NCBI RefSeq assembly: GCF_000150275.1 | Contig: NW_002060948.1 | Location: 4,166,759-4,230,758, forward strand | DNA from: Trichoplax adhaerens | Lineage: Eukaryota > Placozoa > Uniplacotomia > Trichoplacea > Trichoplacidae | Length of the DNA stretch: 64,000 nt | Direction of reading: 5' to 3' | Shown: positions 27,201 through 38,681 of the stretch, piece after piece | How positions within the stretch are numbered: position 1 is the first letter of the stretch | Layout: each line of letters opens with the position of its first letter | The notes under the pieces: model-generated | The model's input: the letters and a program-made list of their open reading frames with translations, nothing else | Databases searched by the model: none | What the model was told of the DNA's origin: nothing | Program-made: the position numbers and the translations under genes

Positions 27201-28814
27201 ATCTTATGCTTTAGAAGCATACGAGAGGTACGCTAAATATACAATATTTGACATAGATATAGTAGTCTAAGTTTGTAGTATTTGGCAATCATTTTACCCC
27301 TACCATTTTTTATACATTTAATTGGATTTACAAGTACAGTAATTTCTGTACGATACTACTGTTATAATGTTAAATTGTCAATTAATTAATACATCGTGAG
27401 GATTTTGTTACAGTGTTGTAGAAGCTCATTTGAAGTATCTTGAATGTATATATCTAATTTTTATTAATATTTTCTATTGTAGAGATGATACCGGTGAAGA
27501 CGTATTTGTGCACCAGGTTAAAAGCCGATACACTTACGATTTTTAGTAACTATAATATTTATATTTACTTATTCTGGTAATTGTTATTTTTACTACATGT
27601 AAACTGTTGCTATCCTGGTATATTGTAGTACCCGCGCCAGAGCATAAGTATTAGTTATAGTTAATGCGATACTTGATTCAGTATAAGAATCGCTGCATGT
27701 TAGAGATTGTTAGTGCATACTACTTTCTTCATACGGAGTTACGTTTTTGTTCATTTTGGATAATCCCTAGTGTTTGCACACTATTGAACGTATTTTAGTT
27801 AGGGGCGTGCGTGCCTTAGATTGATGGCGAATTTGTTAAAGTTACATAGTCATCTGGGATAAGGTTTTTTTAAGTAGTAGCATATTTGGCAAACTTAGGG
27901 TACGGACGTAAACAATGATGCGCATGGCTTTGGCTTCGAAGTTAATTAGTATGCTTATTAATTATATTAGACTGCAATACAAGCTAATAATCCCAAAAAA
28001 TATTTAAGGAGCGTTGGCGATGAAGAAGTTGTTGAATTCGATGTACTTTCTGGGCCGAAGGTATTGGTCGTTTTGTCGATCTACGTTTAGTTATACAGAT
28101 AGCTATTATATTACTTTTTACTGGTAAAAGATAAGCACTTAGGCAGGTATTTTATGATCAACGTGTCTATGTTGTTTTAGGGTCTTGAAGCTGCGAATGT
28201 AACCGGTCCAAATGGTACTGCAGTTAAGGGCTCGAAGTATGCTCGCTTCCGACGCCGTAGATTTCGTGGAGGTTACGGGCGTCGCTATACCGATGAAGAG
28301 TACGAAAATGCTGATGATGGTGGTGATATCGGACGTCCCCGCAGACGATTTCGTAGAGGTTATGGTAGAGGAGGAGAAAGATCGCGACGAGATTATGACC
28401 AGCAGTATGAAAATGATGTTAGCGCTCAAGAAAACATTGATACGATGGATGCTGCGCCTGAGCCTTATTATAGAAGGTCATTATTATGTTTACAAAAATT
28501 TATTTATGGTACTCAAATGTAACCACTAAGGTGTTAAGATTACTGAAAGATTTTTTCTTCACTTCAGAGGCCAAAGGGGTGGTTATGGACCCAGAGGAGG
28601 CCGTGGTAGAGGCCGTGGTAGGGGCCGAGGTCGATTCCGTGGACGTGGACGTGGTCGAGGTGGTTTTAGACCTAGACCAGTTGGCGAAGAAATCAATAAT
28701 CAAAATGGTAGTGGTGGCCGAGGTAGAGGAAGGTATAGAGGTAATCCAAGACCTTCAGACGATAGGCGACGACGAAACAGAAATGATGGCCTAGGTGATG
28801 CCGAAGAAAATTAA
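24237..28814 (+). CDS. Y-box (cold-shock domain) RNA/DNA-binding protein with RG-rich tail
   Basis: Exons 24237-24312, 27103-27166, 27483-27516, 27971-28060, 28181-28476 and 28568-28814 join in phase to 268 residues. A short acidic head (1-27) precedes the cold-shock domain (28-101). This has [15 protein letters not shown] with the RNP1 core at 41-45, DVFVHQ (RNP2, 53-58) and [12 protein letters not shown], all close to vertebrate YBX. The tail alternates basic ([14 protein letters not shown] type) and acidic ([14 protein letters not shown]) islands, then an RG/RGG stretch in exon 6. Family members package mRNA in the cytoplasm and act in translation and splicing. Intron 1 is 2790 bp and holds pentamers and a palindrome; the next introns are 90-450 bp. 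A possible poly(A) signal is at 29121-29126. Long open frames at 28212-28529 and 28486-28794 are out-of-frame shadows of exons 5 and 6. Which vertebrate YBX paralogue it matches best cannot be told. Confidence 0.95.
26519..26552. repeat. Near-perfect 34-bp palindrome in Y-box intron 1
   Basis: Two 17-base arms with no spacer, matching at 15 of 17 positions, centred on GAATTCGAATTC-like sequence at 26535-26536. The left arm starts CTTCTGAGAGG and the right arm ends CCTCTTAGAAG. It could extrude as a cruciform or fold as a hairpin in the pre-mRNA; no family is recognised. Confidence 0.8.
26880..26909. repeat. TA dinucleotide microsatellite
   Basis: Two short (TA)n runs separated by CAG, forming an imperfect palindrome in the first Y-box intron. 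Confidence 0.8.
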
Positions 28815-30340
28815 GACTTGCATGCCAATTAATACAGCTACTGCCATGACATTTCTAGTGCCTTTTCCGTCACTCATTTACATACTGGCAGTAAGATCAG
28901 GATTTGCCTAATGTTGAAGCTAGCACCACAGCGCAAAGATAAGATTAATTTGTTTCTGCCGGTCAATCCGTAATCGACTCGGTAATAATACTGTTTTGGC
29001 ATCTGTTAAGATAACTTCATAAATCATATGTACTGTAGCGTGTGACCAGTGACACCTTGTATTGCATGAAAGTGTAGGATTAAATCAAACAATGCGTTGT
29101 GATATCATCTGCTTCAGCGTAATAAAGCTGCCATTTCTTATGTATCTCATATAGTTGTTATAGTTCATGTGTCTAGTGTTATGATCAATATTGATAGCGG
29201 ATAATAGAACAGTGGTAGATCATTAGCCTTATGGTAATCTACTTATTTGAAATACGCATATTAAATGAGTAAGGCTATAAGCGGACTGTACTGGTTTCAC
29301 AGGATACAGATATAGCCATTATGACGTTAAAATACCAGTAGTTAATATTGATTATATTATTAATTAGTTAACGACTTTATAGCTTTCATGATTGGATGAT
29401 TTAACCTACCATCGCGGTAGCTACAGTGATTGCAGAACATTAAATGTTAAGGCAATCATACTGTATAGCGGGGTTTTTATATGCACACTTAATTAATAGT
29501 TCGTGACAGACCAGTTCAACATCGTATATATTAAATGTCGTTGCCAGAATCTTGGAAGTGATCAGATTCTAAGCTAGTTTAAGAGATGATTTCGTTTACT
29601 ATTTGCGTAGCACTACCGTTTACTGTACGTACACTTGCATGTATACAGCACAGTACAATATACACTAACATTGAGCTGGTGCAAGTGTCATAGATCATTG
29701 CAAAGATAAAAAAAAATTGAGTACAGGACAGTCTCATAGAGTTGAAGTCTTATCTCAGTCCCCTGTTGCTTATCCGGAATATACTCTGTTGTTAAACTGT
29801 ATAATGAAATAGTCAATGAGTGCTGTGTAAACTTTGAACTCGAGCTACGGAACAGCAACTTTGCTTGAACAAGGGAGAACGATCTTAATCGTTGCACTAT
29901 AAAAAGTCTGCCGATTTCTTCATCTCAGGGGCTACTAAATGAAAAAGAAAGAACTTACAGTACAGTAATTAATGATACAAAACAAGAAATAAATGAGCTT
30001 AAGCAGTTTCTGAAAAATTAACAGCGTGGTCGATGCTCTGTGCTTCACTGTAGTTTGAGCTGATTGTGACCGTAACAGCACAAGTGCACGTAGAGGTAAA
30101 AATGCCTTTTCCTTTATCTCTAACTTTAGGATCCAAAGTCGTCGAATTTTGTATGTGCCCTGCTGTTTGCAGTATACCGCCACAACTACATCTGTTTACG
30201 GTTATTACTATGATGCAAGGTAGACCATTGTAATGAGACCGTAACAACAATAGGATGGCTAAATGATAGAGCTAATAGAAGTACAGTATTGTTACTCATA
30301 GTGTTACAATAGATTATCTTTTACTTAGTTTTAGTACAGA
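28815..30340. other. Y-box 3' region and spacer
   Basis: Candidate AATAAA at 29121-29126. From 29,690 to 30,250 the DNA is GC-richer and the minus strand has three overlapping open frames of 69-83 codons in different frames, none with a domain. This could be a decayed mobile element or an unrecognised exon region; no gene is called. Confidence 0.5.
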
Positions 30341-30628
30341 TTACAGTACTGTACTATTAATAGTAACCATGGACGACTTTAGTAACAGTAGTGCATTGTA
30401 CAGTACTGTACAGACAGTACAGTACCGTACTGTATACTTGTACTGTAATGCTGTACTGTACAGTACTTTCTATTGGTTAACAACTTAACATACTGTACTA
30501 TACTGTACAGTGTACACTGTACAGTACTGTACTGTACAGTACAGTATAGTACACTACAGTACAGTATTTACAGTTACAGTGCACAGTACAGTACGGTAGT
30601 TGCTACACACTGTACAGGTACTGTACTG
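30341..30628. repeat. C(A/T)GTA pentamer array upstream of EFHD
   Basis: One of the two densest arrays in the window, about 290 bp, with long palindromic blocks of CAGTA and CTGTA units. It ends about 315 bp before the EFHD start codon, so it may lie in the promoter or leader. Confidence 0.88.
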
Positions 30629-30943
30629 AAACTGTATTTAAATTAAATTTTCCTTTCATACTGTAATGTAAAGCATATAAGACTCATAACATTGTACTTC
30701 ACTTCCTAAAAAGCTAATTTGCTACCTCTCCCTTAACGGTAAGTGCTTCGATGTGGTAGGCTTCTTATTGTGCTGCACTGCTACATCATAGTTATACAAA
30801 GTAGACACATTATTTATATCTTATCTAGTCAATCGATGAGCTATTAAATTTCAACTGTAAAACACTTTCATAATAGGGAATTTTGATCGTTTCAATTTAT
30901 CGTAAGTGGTCCAATACTAAGCGTTGAAGCAAACATTAAGAAG

Positions 30944-33581
30944 ATGTGCGATTCTGAATTATCAGCTAAATTAGCTAGGCGGCAAGAAATTAATGAAGGT
31001 GTTCGCGAACCCGAAGCTTTGTCGGAGGCAAACGTTTTCAATCCATATACTGAATTTAAAGAGTTTTCTCGCAAGCAAATCAAGGAATTTGAAGGAATGT
31101 TTGCACAGTAAGTATTTGTAAGCGTACTGTACATACAAGTATACAGCAACATCTGTGAGTTTGCTCTGTTATTGTAATCTTTGTCAGCTTTGTACACACT
31201 GGACTGCACATGTTCGCGAATGAATAATACGCTTTAAAAGCAGGCTACAATACGCAATGAAAAAGACAATTAGATAATTATGTGCGTGGCAGCATAGAGT
31301 AAACTGTACCAAGACATAAAACTTGCAACAATTTTTTTTTTAAACATTTATCCGGTGTTAATGCACTGTTCAGTACACTTCTGTTACTGTACGTGTACTC
31401 TGCAGTACAGCATAAGTGTGCTGTACTGCACAGTGAATGCACGGTGCACGCGGATACTTACAGTACTGTAGTCATGGAACGGCGGCGTATTTTTTGTTAG
31501 CTTTAGAATAGACTTCGATCACCTGTTGCGGGCAGTTTCGACTTGATCAGCTATATATTTTTATTTATTATCAATTAATTAACTAAATGATTACTGTAGA
31601 AGTGAAAAAATAATTTTAGTTAAGTTAGTATTTTATGATACGACTTCAACTATATTAAATAATGATTGGTCTAGAGAGAATTTAGTCCTTGCTGCAGTAC
31701 AGTAATGAACTGATGATATCAACATAAATTTCAATCAAACTGTAATTTGTAGTAGTTTATTCTTGGATATTATAGTAATAATTAGATGCATAGACAGTAA
31801 ATGACTACCTGGGTAGTTATTAGGTAGTGAATCCCTGAATTGCTTAAGTTAAGAATTTAAATTTTACTTTAGCCGTATAATTCTGTAGCTTTATACAGTA
31901 TGTGCCGTAGTCCAATAGGTAGGTATTCGATGAATTAAAAGTAGCAGTGTGACCACACTACAGTGTACAGTACAGTACTGACCAAGGATGGACATTGGGC
32001 AATACCACGGTAGATTGAAAATTGTTAATGTATACCTTGAGTTTGTCTATTCTCGAAGCTTTTGCTATGAATTAAGAGATAGTAAACCAATCCCTGGTAC
32101 TGACAGTAGTCACCAGTGGCGGATGTAAATCTCCGTGACGCCGATGCTCAATACAGTACTTGGAATACGCGCAGAATGATTAATTAATATATCGTATTTT
32201 ATGTTATATACAGTACTGTATACTGTATAATCAATGTTGATGCATATAAAATAGTTTATACACGTCGTAAATTAAATTGATAGCTCTATGGCAATCACTG
32301 CTTTGAAATTGTTACTATTCTAATTGATAGCATTATTATCAATGAGTTCAGTTGTCGGATCAAGTCTAACATCAATACTCAGGTCCAAGTCAAGATACTC
32401 GTTGAGCGCTGCCGTCTTGCATGCAGTGCACACTGATAAGGAAAGCAGACACTGTATAGACGAGCAACTGGTTGTTGATTATCTTAGCTCGTATTAAAGT
32501 TTTTTCGAGATTAGAAAACAATTACCTTTGGCTAATTACTGATTGCTATAAGAATATTTAAACCCAACATTGTTGATCAATAGTATAAATCTAATAGTGA
32601 AGCAGTAATCTTTTGAAGTGGGATTATTGAGCTAAATTTTCAGACTTGAATGGTTGAAATACTATTTGACTGTTTATTAACGTAATCCCTCCAATTATCA
32701 GCCTACTGCATGCGCAATTTTTTGATTTTTTACGTTATAGTTGATCGAATTATCGCGTTATTTCTGCGGTGCGGTATATACCTGTCACATTTATTAACGT
32801 ATATTGTATGGGATGTTTACATTTTGATCAACAGTAAGTATAATTTATGTACAATATTAATCGCAAGTACCTGCATGTAAGTGAAAGATTATAATAAGAG
32901 TATTTGGCGTGCGTACGCTAATTGCAGCCAAAGAAGAATGTTTTACCGCAATTGAAGACAAAAGTCTTAGGCCTAGATGGCTCTGTTGTTACTTCTTGTC
33001 AGTGCGTTATATCATGAACGTAATTAAGCTTAAATTATCTTGTTCGTTATCATTATGTTCAAAAATTGATAATAGACACGACATTGATAAGAATGGTTTC
33101 ATTGACATGCAAGAGCTAAAGCTAATGATGGAAAAGCTTGGAAATCCACAAACCCATTCTTCGTTAAAAAATATACTGTTAACTGTGGATGAAGATAAAG
33201 ACAATATGATCAACTTTCGAGAGGTACACTTGGCAGCTCTGTTTGAAACTACAACAGTTAGTGGCTCTGGCTTTATTAAAATTTGTAGTCTAATTTTCCT
33301 TTTATTTTCAGTTTCTTCTGCTATTTCGCCATGTTGCTGCTGGAGATTTAACTACAGATTCGGACGCTATGACGGCTTTAGCCAATTTAGCCGAAATAGA
33401 TGTAGGCACTGCTGGAGTAAAAAATGCAAAGAGCTTTTTCGAAGCAAAAATCGATAAATTAAGCATTGGCAAGAAAAGAGAGGAAGAAATTAAGGCTGAA
33501 CAGGAAGAAAAAAAGAAATCTTCAATGGAAGCTGCTGAACGTCGTAAAAATTTTAATGAAAAGATGTCCGTGTTTAAGTAA
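30944..33581 (+). CDS. EFHD/swiprosin calcium-binding protein
   Basis: Exons 30944-31107, 33076-33223 and 33312-33581 join in phase to 193 residues (human EFHD2 is 240; the missing part is the divergent head). Conserved blocks are CDSELSAKLARR, VFNPYTEFKEFSRKQIKEFE, LKLMMEKLG, PQTH, GVKNAKSFFEAK and EEEIKAEQEE. EF-hand 1 loop is 57-68 (Asp57, Asp59, Asn61, Gly62, Glu68). EF-hand 2 loop is 93-104 (Asp93, Asp95, Asp97, Glu104), with Asn98 where Gly is usual. The C-terminus from about 155 is a charged coiled coil. In the family these proteins bind calcium and F-actin; EFHD1 is linked to mitochondria. Which paralogue this represents is unclear; it may predate the split. Intron 1 is 1968 bp with pentamers. 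Poly(A) signal candidate at 33682-33687, about 100 bp past the stop. The 182-codon frame from 32909 is a false extension into intron 1. Confidence 0.93.
31370..31470. repeat. C(A/T)GTA pentamer cluster in EFHD intron 1
   Basis: Loose group of CAGTA/CTGTA units. Smaller groups in the same intron are at about 31693-31703, 31960-31980 and 32210-32230. Confidence 0.7.
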
Positions 33582-35289
33582 CTTTGTTACTTTCAGCATA
33601 GCTTAACGTACAAGGCACCTAGCCTAATTCTAATACGCATTAGTAGTAATGCAGCAGTTATCATTTTTTTATTTTACAGTTAATAAATTATTTAAAAATA
33701 GTCCTTTGATCGAAATAAATCATGAAATTGTCGCTATTCTAATTTTACTGATTTATTAATATAAATTTTTTCATGCGTGAGATAATCACCAAGTAATGTT
33801 TATTCGAAATGAGCGTTAATATTCTTTCAATTGCTAATTTCTTTGACTTTGATTTGTCTTTTAGCACGTGAAGTAGTCCTAGTCCTGCTATCATAGACAG
33901 ATGCAAGTATGCGTAATATTTCAGATTGAAATAGTTACAGTACACCATCAATCACCACAGCAAAAATGCTACGAGGTGTTAGATGGTGCTTATGGTACTA
34001 TACTATAGTATTCTGTAGTCTGTATTTTTGTCTGTTGACATATAAGCCTTAAAATTTCTCTTTGGCTTATATATTATATTCAATGATAGCCAGAAAGTTA
34101 TGGTATGCCATTATACATTGGCTGTTAGTGCAATAGTATATTTTACCGATTTATCAATATTAATGATCATTCAATAGCTTGCCAACAGATTTCGATACTG
34201 ATGATTTTCTTTAAATTATCTTGAAATAGTAATTTCAATTTTTTCTGTGTAATCGTAAATGTTACCGAATAATTCATTGATATGATGTTTAAGTAACATA
34301 CGTATTTGCAGTGACTGATTAAAAGCGCTGCTTTTCCGATTTTGGTTATTGATCCTTGATTTATTCTTTAGCACACCCGAATCTATCCAATATTTCTATA
34401 TAGTTGCCTTATAGACACCGTAAATACATTCCTAGTCCGTAAATTGCATCTTAAATTGATAACTATGTGATAGAGAAATTTGCATTAGGAAACGTATAAT
34501 GATTTAAGAAACAGCTTCAAATTTTGGAAGAGCACACCGATTGTTAATATTGAATACCCAAAACCTAAATACTACCAGTAGTAGTAGCATGTTATTGACG
34601 TATTTCGGTTAATTAACCAGTTCAGGTACTTGCATTCTGATGCAGTATACTGCACTAGTAGTACTGTTAAACATGGCCTTAATATTTAACGTGCATTACA
34701 TTAACTGACTCACGCACACCCAGCTGTGCATTGTCACTATGTATAAACTTAGTAAACTGCTCGGTGGAGATACTCGGTAGTCTTTATGTACAGTTCATGC
34801 GGTCGTTGGTTGACTCTTACCCCAAGTCCTAACTGCATACTATCGTCCAATTAAAATAAAAGAAATTAATAAGTAATTGAGTATTAACTTGGGAAATTTG
34901 ATCCTGGCAATCAGCCGAATACCTTGTAGAAAAGGTTCCGTATACAGATTTTAGTTATCTGGTCGACTATGCTTACTGTGTTGCCGTTCTTCAAAAATTG
35001 AGGATACCCGTTCCAGGATCTGGCTGGGCATGATTCACTTCAGTTGAAGCACCATCTGCGCATGCGGTTTCGGGCGAAGAAAAAGTAAAATTCCTCAGCT
35101 TGTGTCAGTATGGTTACTATGGTATACCAGCAGAAGTAGAGGCATGCCTCAAACTTTAGTCCATTATCATAGTAGTGGTAAGAAACAATTTTTTTCAGTC
35201 TATAGCAACATATTGTACATTCTACAGTATACAGTATCTTGAATTATGCGCTCTGTAACTGTACTGCATAAGTTAAATCAAGGCCAGAC
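33582..35289. other. EFHD 3' region and spacer
   Basis: AATAAA at 33682-33687. No supported gene. A patch near 34,900-35,170 is GC-richer and contains TGCGCATGCG (about 35056), an NRF1-like half-palindromic motif, but no coding frame is convincing. ORF 33745-33951 on the minus strand shows no domain. Confidence 0.5.
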
Positions 35290-35640
35290 TACAGTACAGT
35301 ACTGTACGGAGTACGGTAATGTGTTGTCTTGTACGGCCGTAAAGTCCCATGGACTACTTACAGTACTACATTAGTAGTTGTACAGTGTACAGTACATCTA
35401 CCATTGTGGTTGGTACTGTACACTGTACAGTACATATGACCAGTGAGTGAGACCACCTGCCTGACGAATCAACTTACAGGCCCGCTGCGGTCTGATTTTC
35501 GTACCATGATTACCAGTCCGATAATTCCAATTCCCTTATACAGTACTGTACTGTACAGTACAGTACTGTAGTGACTACAGTACTGTACAATAGTACTGTA
35601 CTGTACTGTACTGTACTGTACGTCCAGTACAGTACTGTAC
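35290..35640. repeat. C(A/T)GTA pentamer array, including a pure CTGTA run
   Basis: Separate groups at 35290-35318, 35351-35395 and 35413-35434, then a dense block at 35539-35640. Near 35593-35621 CTGTA repeats head to tail at least five times without a CAGTA unit, showing the basic period directly. The minus-strand ORF 35469-35714 is a translation of this array. Confidence 0.88.
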
Positions 35641-38132
35641 ATCCTCATCTCACTTATTACGCACGTGCAACAATCTTTCAGCACTGGGAGCGATTCTTCT
35701 GCGTAACCGGCCATTTTTTCCTTCGATTCACGTAAGTTGAAGAGTTGAGAGATAGTTTTAAATCAGTTTTGTTATGCTGTCTTAGCATGATAGCTTGGAA
35801 TCATCTTTGAATAAGAAATTGTGCTAATGATTTCGACTACCTGTATATTGATTATTGATCATTTTGTAAAAGTACTTGTCACTTCTTCCGAGATTTGATT
35901 GATTTTGAAATCAAGTTAATTGGGGTACTCTAATCGGAGTTCACATGCTCCCAGTGGCTAGCAAATATTGTAGAACACCTCATCGTAACAGTCAATGCCA
36001 TCAATGGAAATGTTGAATGTGGGATACGGATGGTTGCAGATTATACTATGATATTGCGATGGGTGATTGAATGACCAGAAATAGGAGCTATCATTTCTCT
36101 ATCCAAAGAGGATGATCACTTTTTGTCTTTTACTACTTTCTTATAGTATTCTCTACGATGGAAAGTATGACTAGGGTATAGAGTTCTAGCTTGAACACTT
36201 GCTTGAATTTATATTAGGATAGCAAATTGGGAATAGTAGTAGTGTAAATATATCTCCCATTGCTAACTAATGCAATCACTGCCAATTTCATAAATCGATT
36301 ACAAGTAATTCTATCTTTTCGTATACTCTAAACCATGCCTACGCGCCACTCTCGACAACAACTTACGGCATCTTTGGGGATTAGTGAAGGCCTTAAAAGG
36401 ATGATCGTTGATATATTTTGAAAGGGTAATCATCTAAATTGGACATAGCATGAATATCAGTACAGTAATACTACTTGGTTAGATATTCTACACTAATTAT
36501 AATTATTGATGCTAACAACGGTACAAGCTTACTCCATCCGCGAAATAATATATTTCTGCCCATCGTCCATTGATCACACAACTCTGTCTAGTACTAGACT
36601 TGTACGCCGTCCCTGCTGTATTGTACTGTACTGGCTAATGCATAGTAAGATCTCTTTGAAAAACCCAAAGCATAATTGTGAATACGGGGTTGCAGTATGC
36701 TAAGTCTATAGTGATATGAGTACTTTTAGAATAATTTACTGTTAACTTAATTCACAGCAAGAAGTTGTCAAATTGTTTTCTCCATTTAAAGCACTACTGA
36801 ACTTATTCTATCGTTATTATCATCAATGTGGCGCAATTTTCAGTAACCGCACTGTGCGATATTGCCCTTTGATCGTATTGAAAGCGTTATAGTTCATAAT
36901 TATATTATAATACTCAGATGGAAGGATTCAATTTTTTATCCGCATCAGGTGAAGACACAAGTCCCCCACCTTTAATACCATCATTATAATTTTAGGGTCT
37001 GATGTTTTCAATCTGGAAGTTATCATTATTGCTAGTAATGTGCGTTTTGGTTTGGTGGTGTAAAATATGACAGTGATTCAATAGTTGAAAATGTCAATTC
37101 TTTGCCTGGGCGCACTCTAACTTTTCTTCATCGATAGGGGATAGTAACTGAACGGTAGAGAAATTACTCTATTAAACTTTAAATTAAGATAGATATTACC
37201 ACAGAACGGATACTGAGATTTTAGCTTAATTTGTTACAGTTATTAAAATAATAATGATAGTTTTAAATTCCGATTTCGTTCTAATATTATACAACAATTA
37301 TGGTATATGACTGTGCCAGTATTTCCGAGCACGTATCTTGCGTTGCATCCTTAAAGGCGTTCGACTTGCAGCTTAACATTACGCGAATTTGACTTTGCAA
37401 ATGATAAATAACATAAAGATTGCAAACTGCGAATAGGACTGAGATCATTAGATGCAAGAACCATGAAATAGGTGTTGATAGTTCAATTTTGAAAACGTTA
37501 CTCAAATGAATGCTCCTTTGTTAGTAAAGCATAGCTCCAACTAAAGTTCGTCGGATGTGCAACTATTTATTATTGTAAGATTTGATCTTGATGAAGATTT
37601 AGATAAATCTGTAATAACAATTCGATAGTAGCTTGCTAGTATACGTTGGCAAAGTTATTTAAATTATTGCAGCCTATATGAGAGAGCAGAGCGATTTATA
37701 AAATATTTATAGTCTTTACATATCAAATTATAACAGGGAATTTTATTGGAGATTTTAGCACCTGTTCACTTATACCCGTATAGTAATACTGTACAAAGGT
37801 ATACATCTTAATTACTGTCGAAACCTTAGCTTGTTAAATATCAAATGGCTACAACACTCTAGTGAGGCAAAGTTGAGTGTAGCTAATTACCAACTTTAGC
37901 GTAGCCGGTGAAAATCTCTTGGAATTGCTTTAATTAAGAATACCGTAGTAACATACAAAACGGCAATTATTTCACGGATTTTGAACAAACCTATAGTCGT
38001 TATATTAATTGATATTATATTTAAGTAAGTTTGTGGGTAATTTATTGATGAAAGTTTACCATTACTTGAGAACGTCCATTTAAATTTTTCTAAGTTTTGC
38101 GTATATTAAATTAATTATAGTAATAGATTAGA
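35641..38132. other. Spacer before eIF5A
   Basis: Last pentamer groups of the domain lie at about 36460 and 36615-36632. The minus-strand ORF 37287-37505 has one strong hydrophobic helix but no other support. AG dinucleotides just before the eIF5A start (38120-38132) leave room for a 5' leader intron. No gene called. Confidence 0.5.
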
Positions 38133-38681
38133 ATGCTTGAAGACGATTTCGAAGGAGGTGATGCAGGTGCATCGTCGACATATCCTGCGCAATGTTCGTC
38201 ACTTCGTAAGAATGGCTTCGTTGTGTTGAAAAGTCGCCCTTGCAAGATCGTTGAAATGTCGACGTCCAAAACTGGCAAACATGGCCATGCTAAAGTGCAT
38301 CTTGTCGGTATTGACATCTTTAATCAGAAGAAATACGAGGATATCTGTCCTTCCACGCATAACATGAACGTCCCTAATGTGAAGAGAAGAGACTTCCAAG
38401 TAAGTGTCATGAAACGCGTACAGCAATGAAATAGTTATGAATATAGCTTTCTCTAAACATAGCTTTCTACTTGACAATTTAAACAGCTTATCGGGATTAC
38501 CGAAGATTACTTAAGCTTGATGGACGACGGTGGAGAAATTCGGGATGATCTACGCATGCCTGAAGGGGATCTTGGAAAGGATATACAGACTCGTTATGAT
38601 AATGATGAACCATCTCTGGTTACTATTTTATCTGCTATGGGAGAAGAGGCAGCAATTGCTGTCAAAAATATGGCTAAATAG
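38133..38681 (+). CDS. EIF5A: Translation factor eIF5A (hypusine-containing)
   Basis: Two exons, 38133-38399 and 38487-38681, with an 87-bp intron in phase 0 give 153 residues (human 154). The N-terminal SH3-like domain carries the hypusination loop [12 protein letters not shown]; Lys49 matches human Lys50, the residue turned into hypusine by deoxyhypusine synthase and hydroxylase. [23 protein letters not shown] and the C-terminal OB fold ending [12 protein letters not shown] are conserved. The protein binds ribosomes in the cytoplasm and relieves stalling at polyproline and other hard motifs and at termination. The start fits the family head (acidic, then GDAGAS). A possible poly(A) signal is at 39015-39020. 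It sits at the right edge of the pentamer-rich domain. Confidence 0.97.

Noticed and set aside
28212-28794. Two plus-strand frames of 105 and 102 codons over the Y-box tail
   Set aside because: They are out of frame with the cold-shock protein; exons 5 and 6 in the correct phase encode the conserved basic, acidic and RG-rich tail. The antisense frames at 28139-28429 and 28500-28703 are likewise shadows.
32909-33457. 182-codon frame over EFHD exon 2
   Set aside because: It reads intron 1 upstream and intron 2 downstream. EFHD family conservation and the splice sites at 33075/33076 and 33223/33224 give the real exon.
35469-35714. Minus-strand 81-codon frame
   Set aside because: Mostly a translation of the pentamer array (Tyr-Ser-Thr-Val repeats).
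37287-37505. Minus-strand 72-codon frame with one hydrophobic helix
   Set aside because: No signal motif, domain or partner exon could be supported; hydrophobic frames arise readily in AT-rich DNA.
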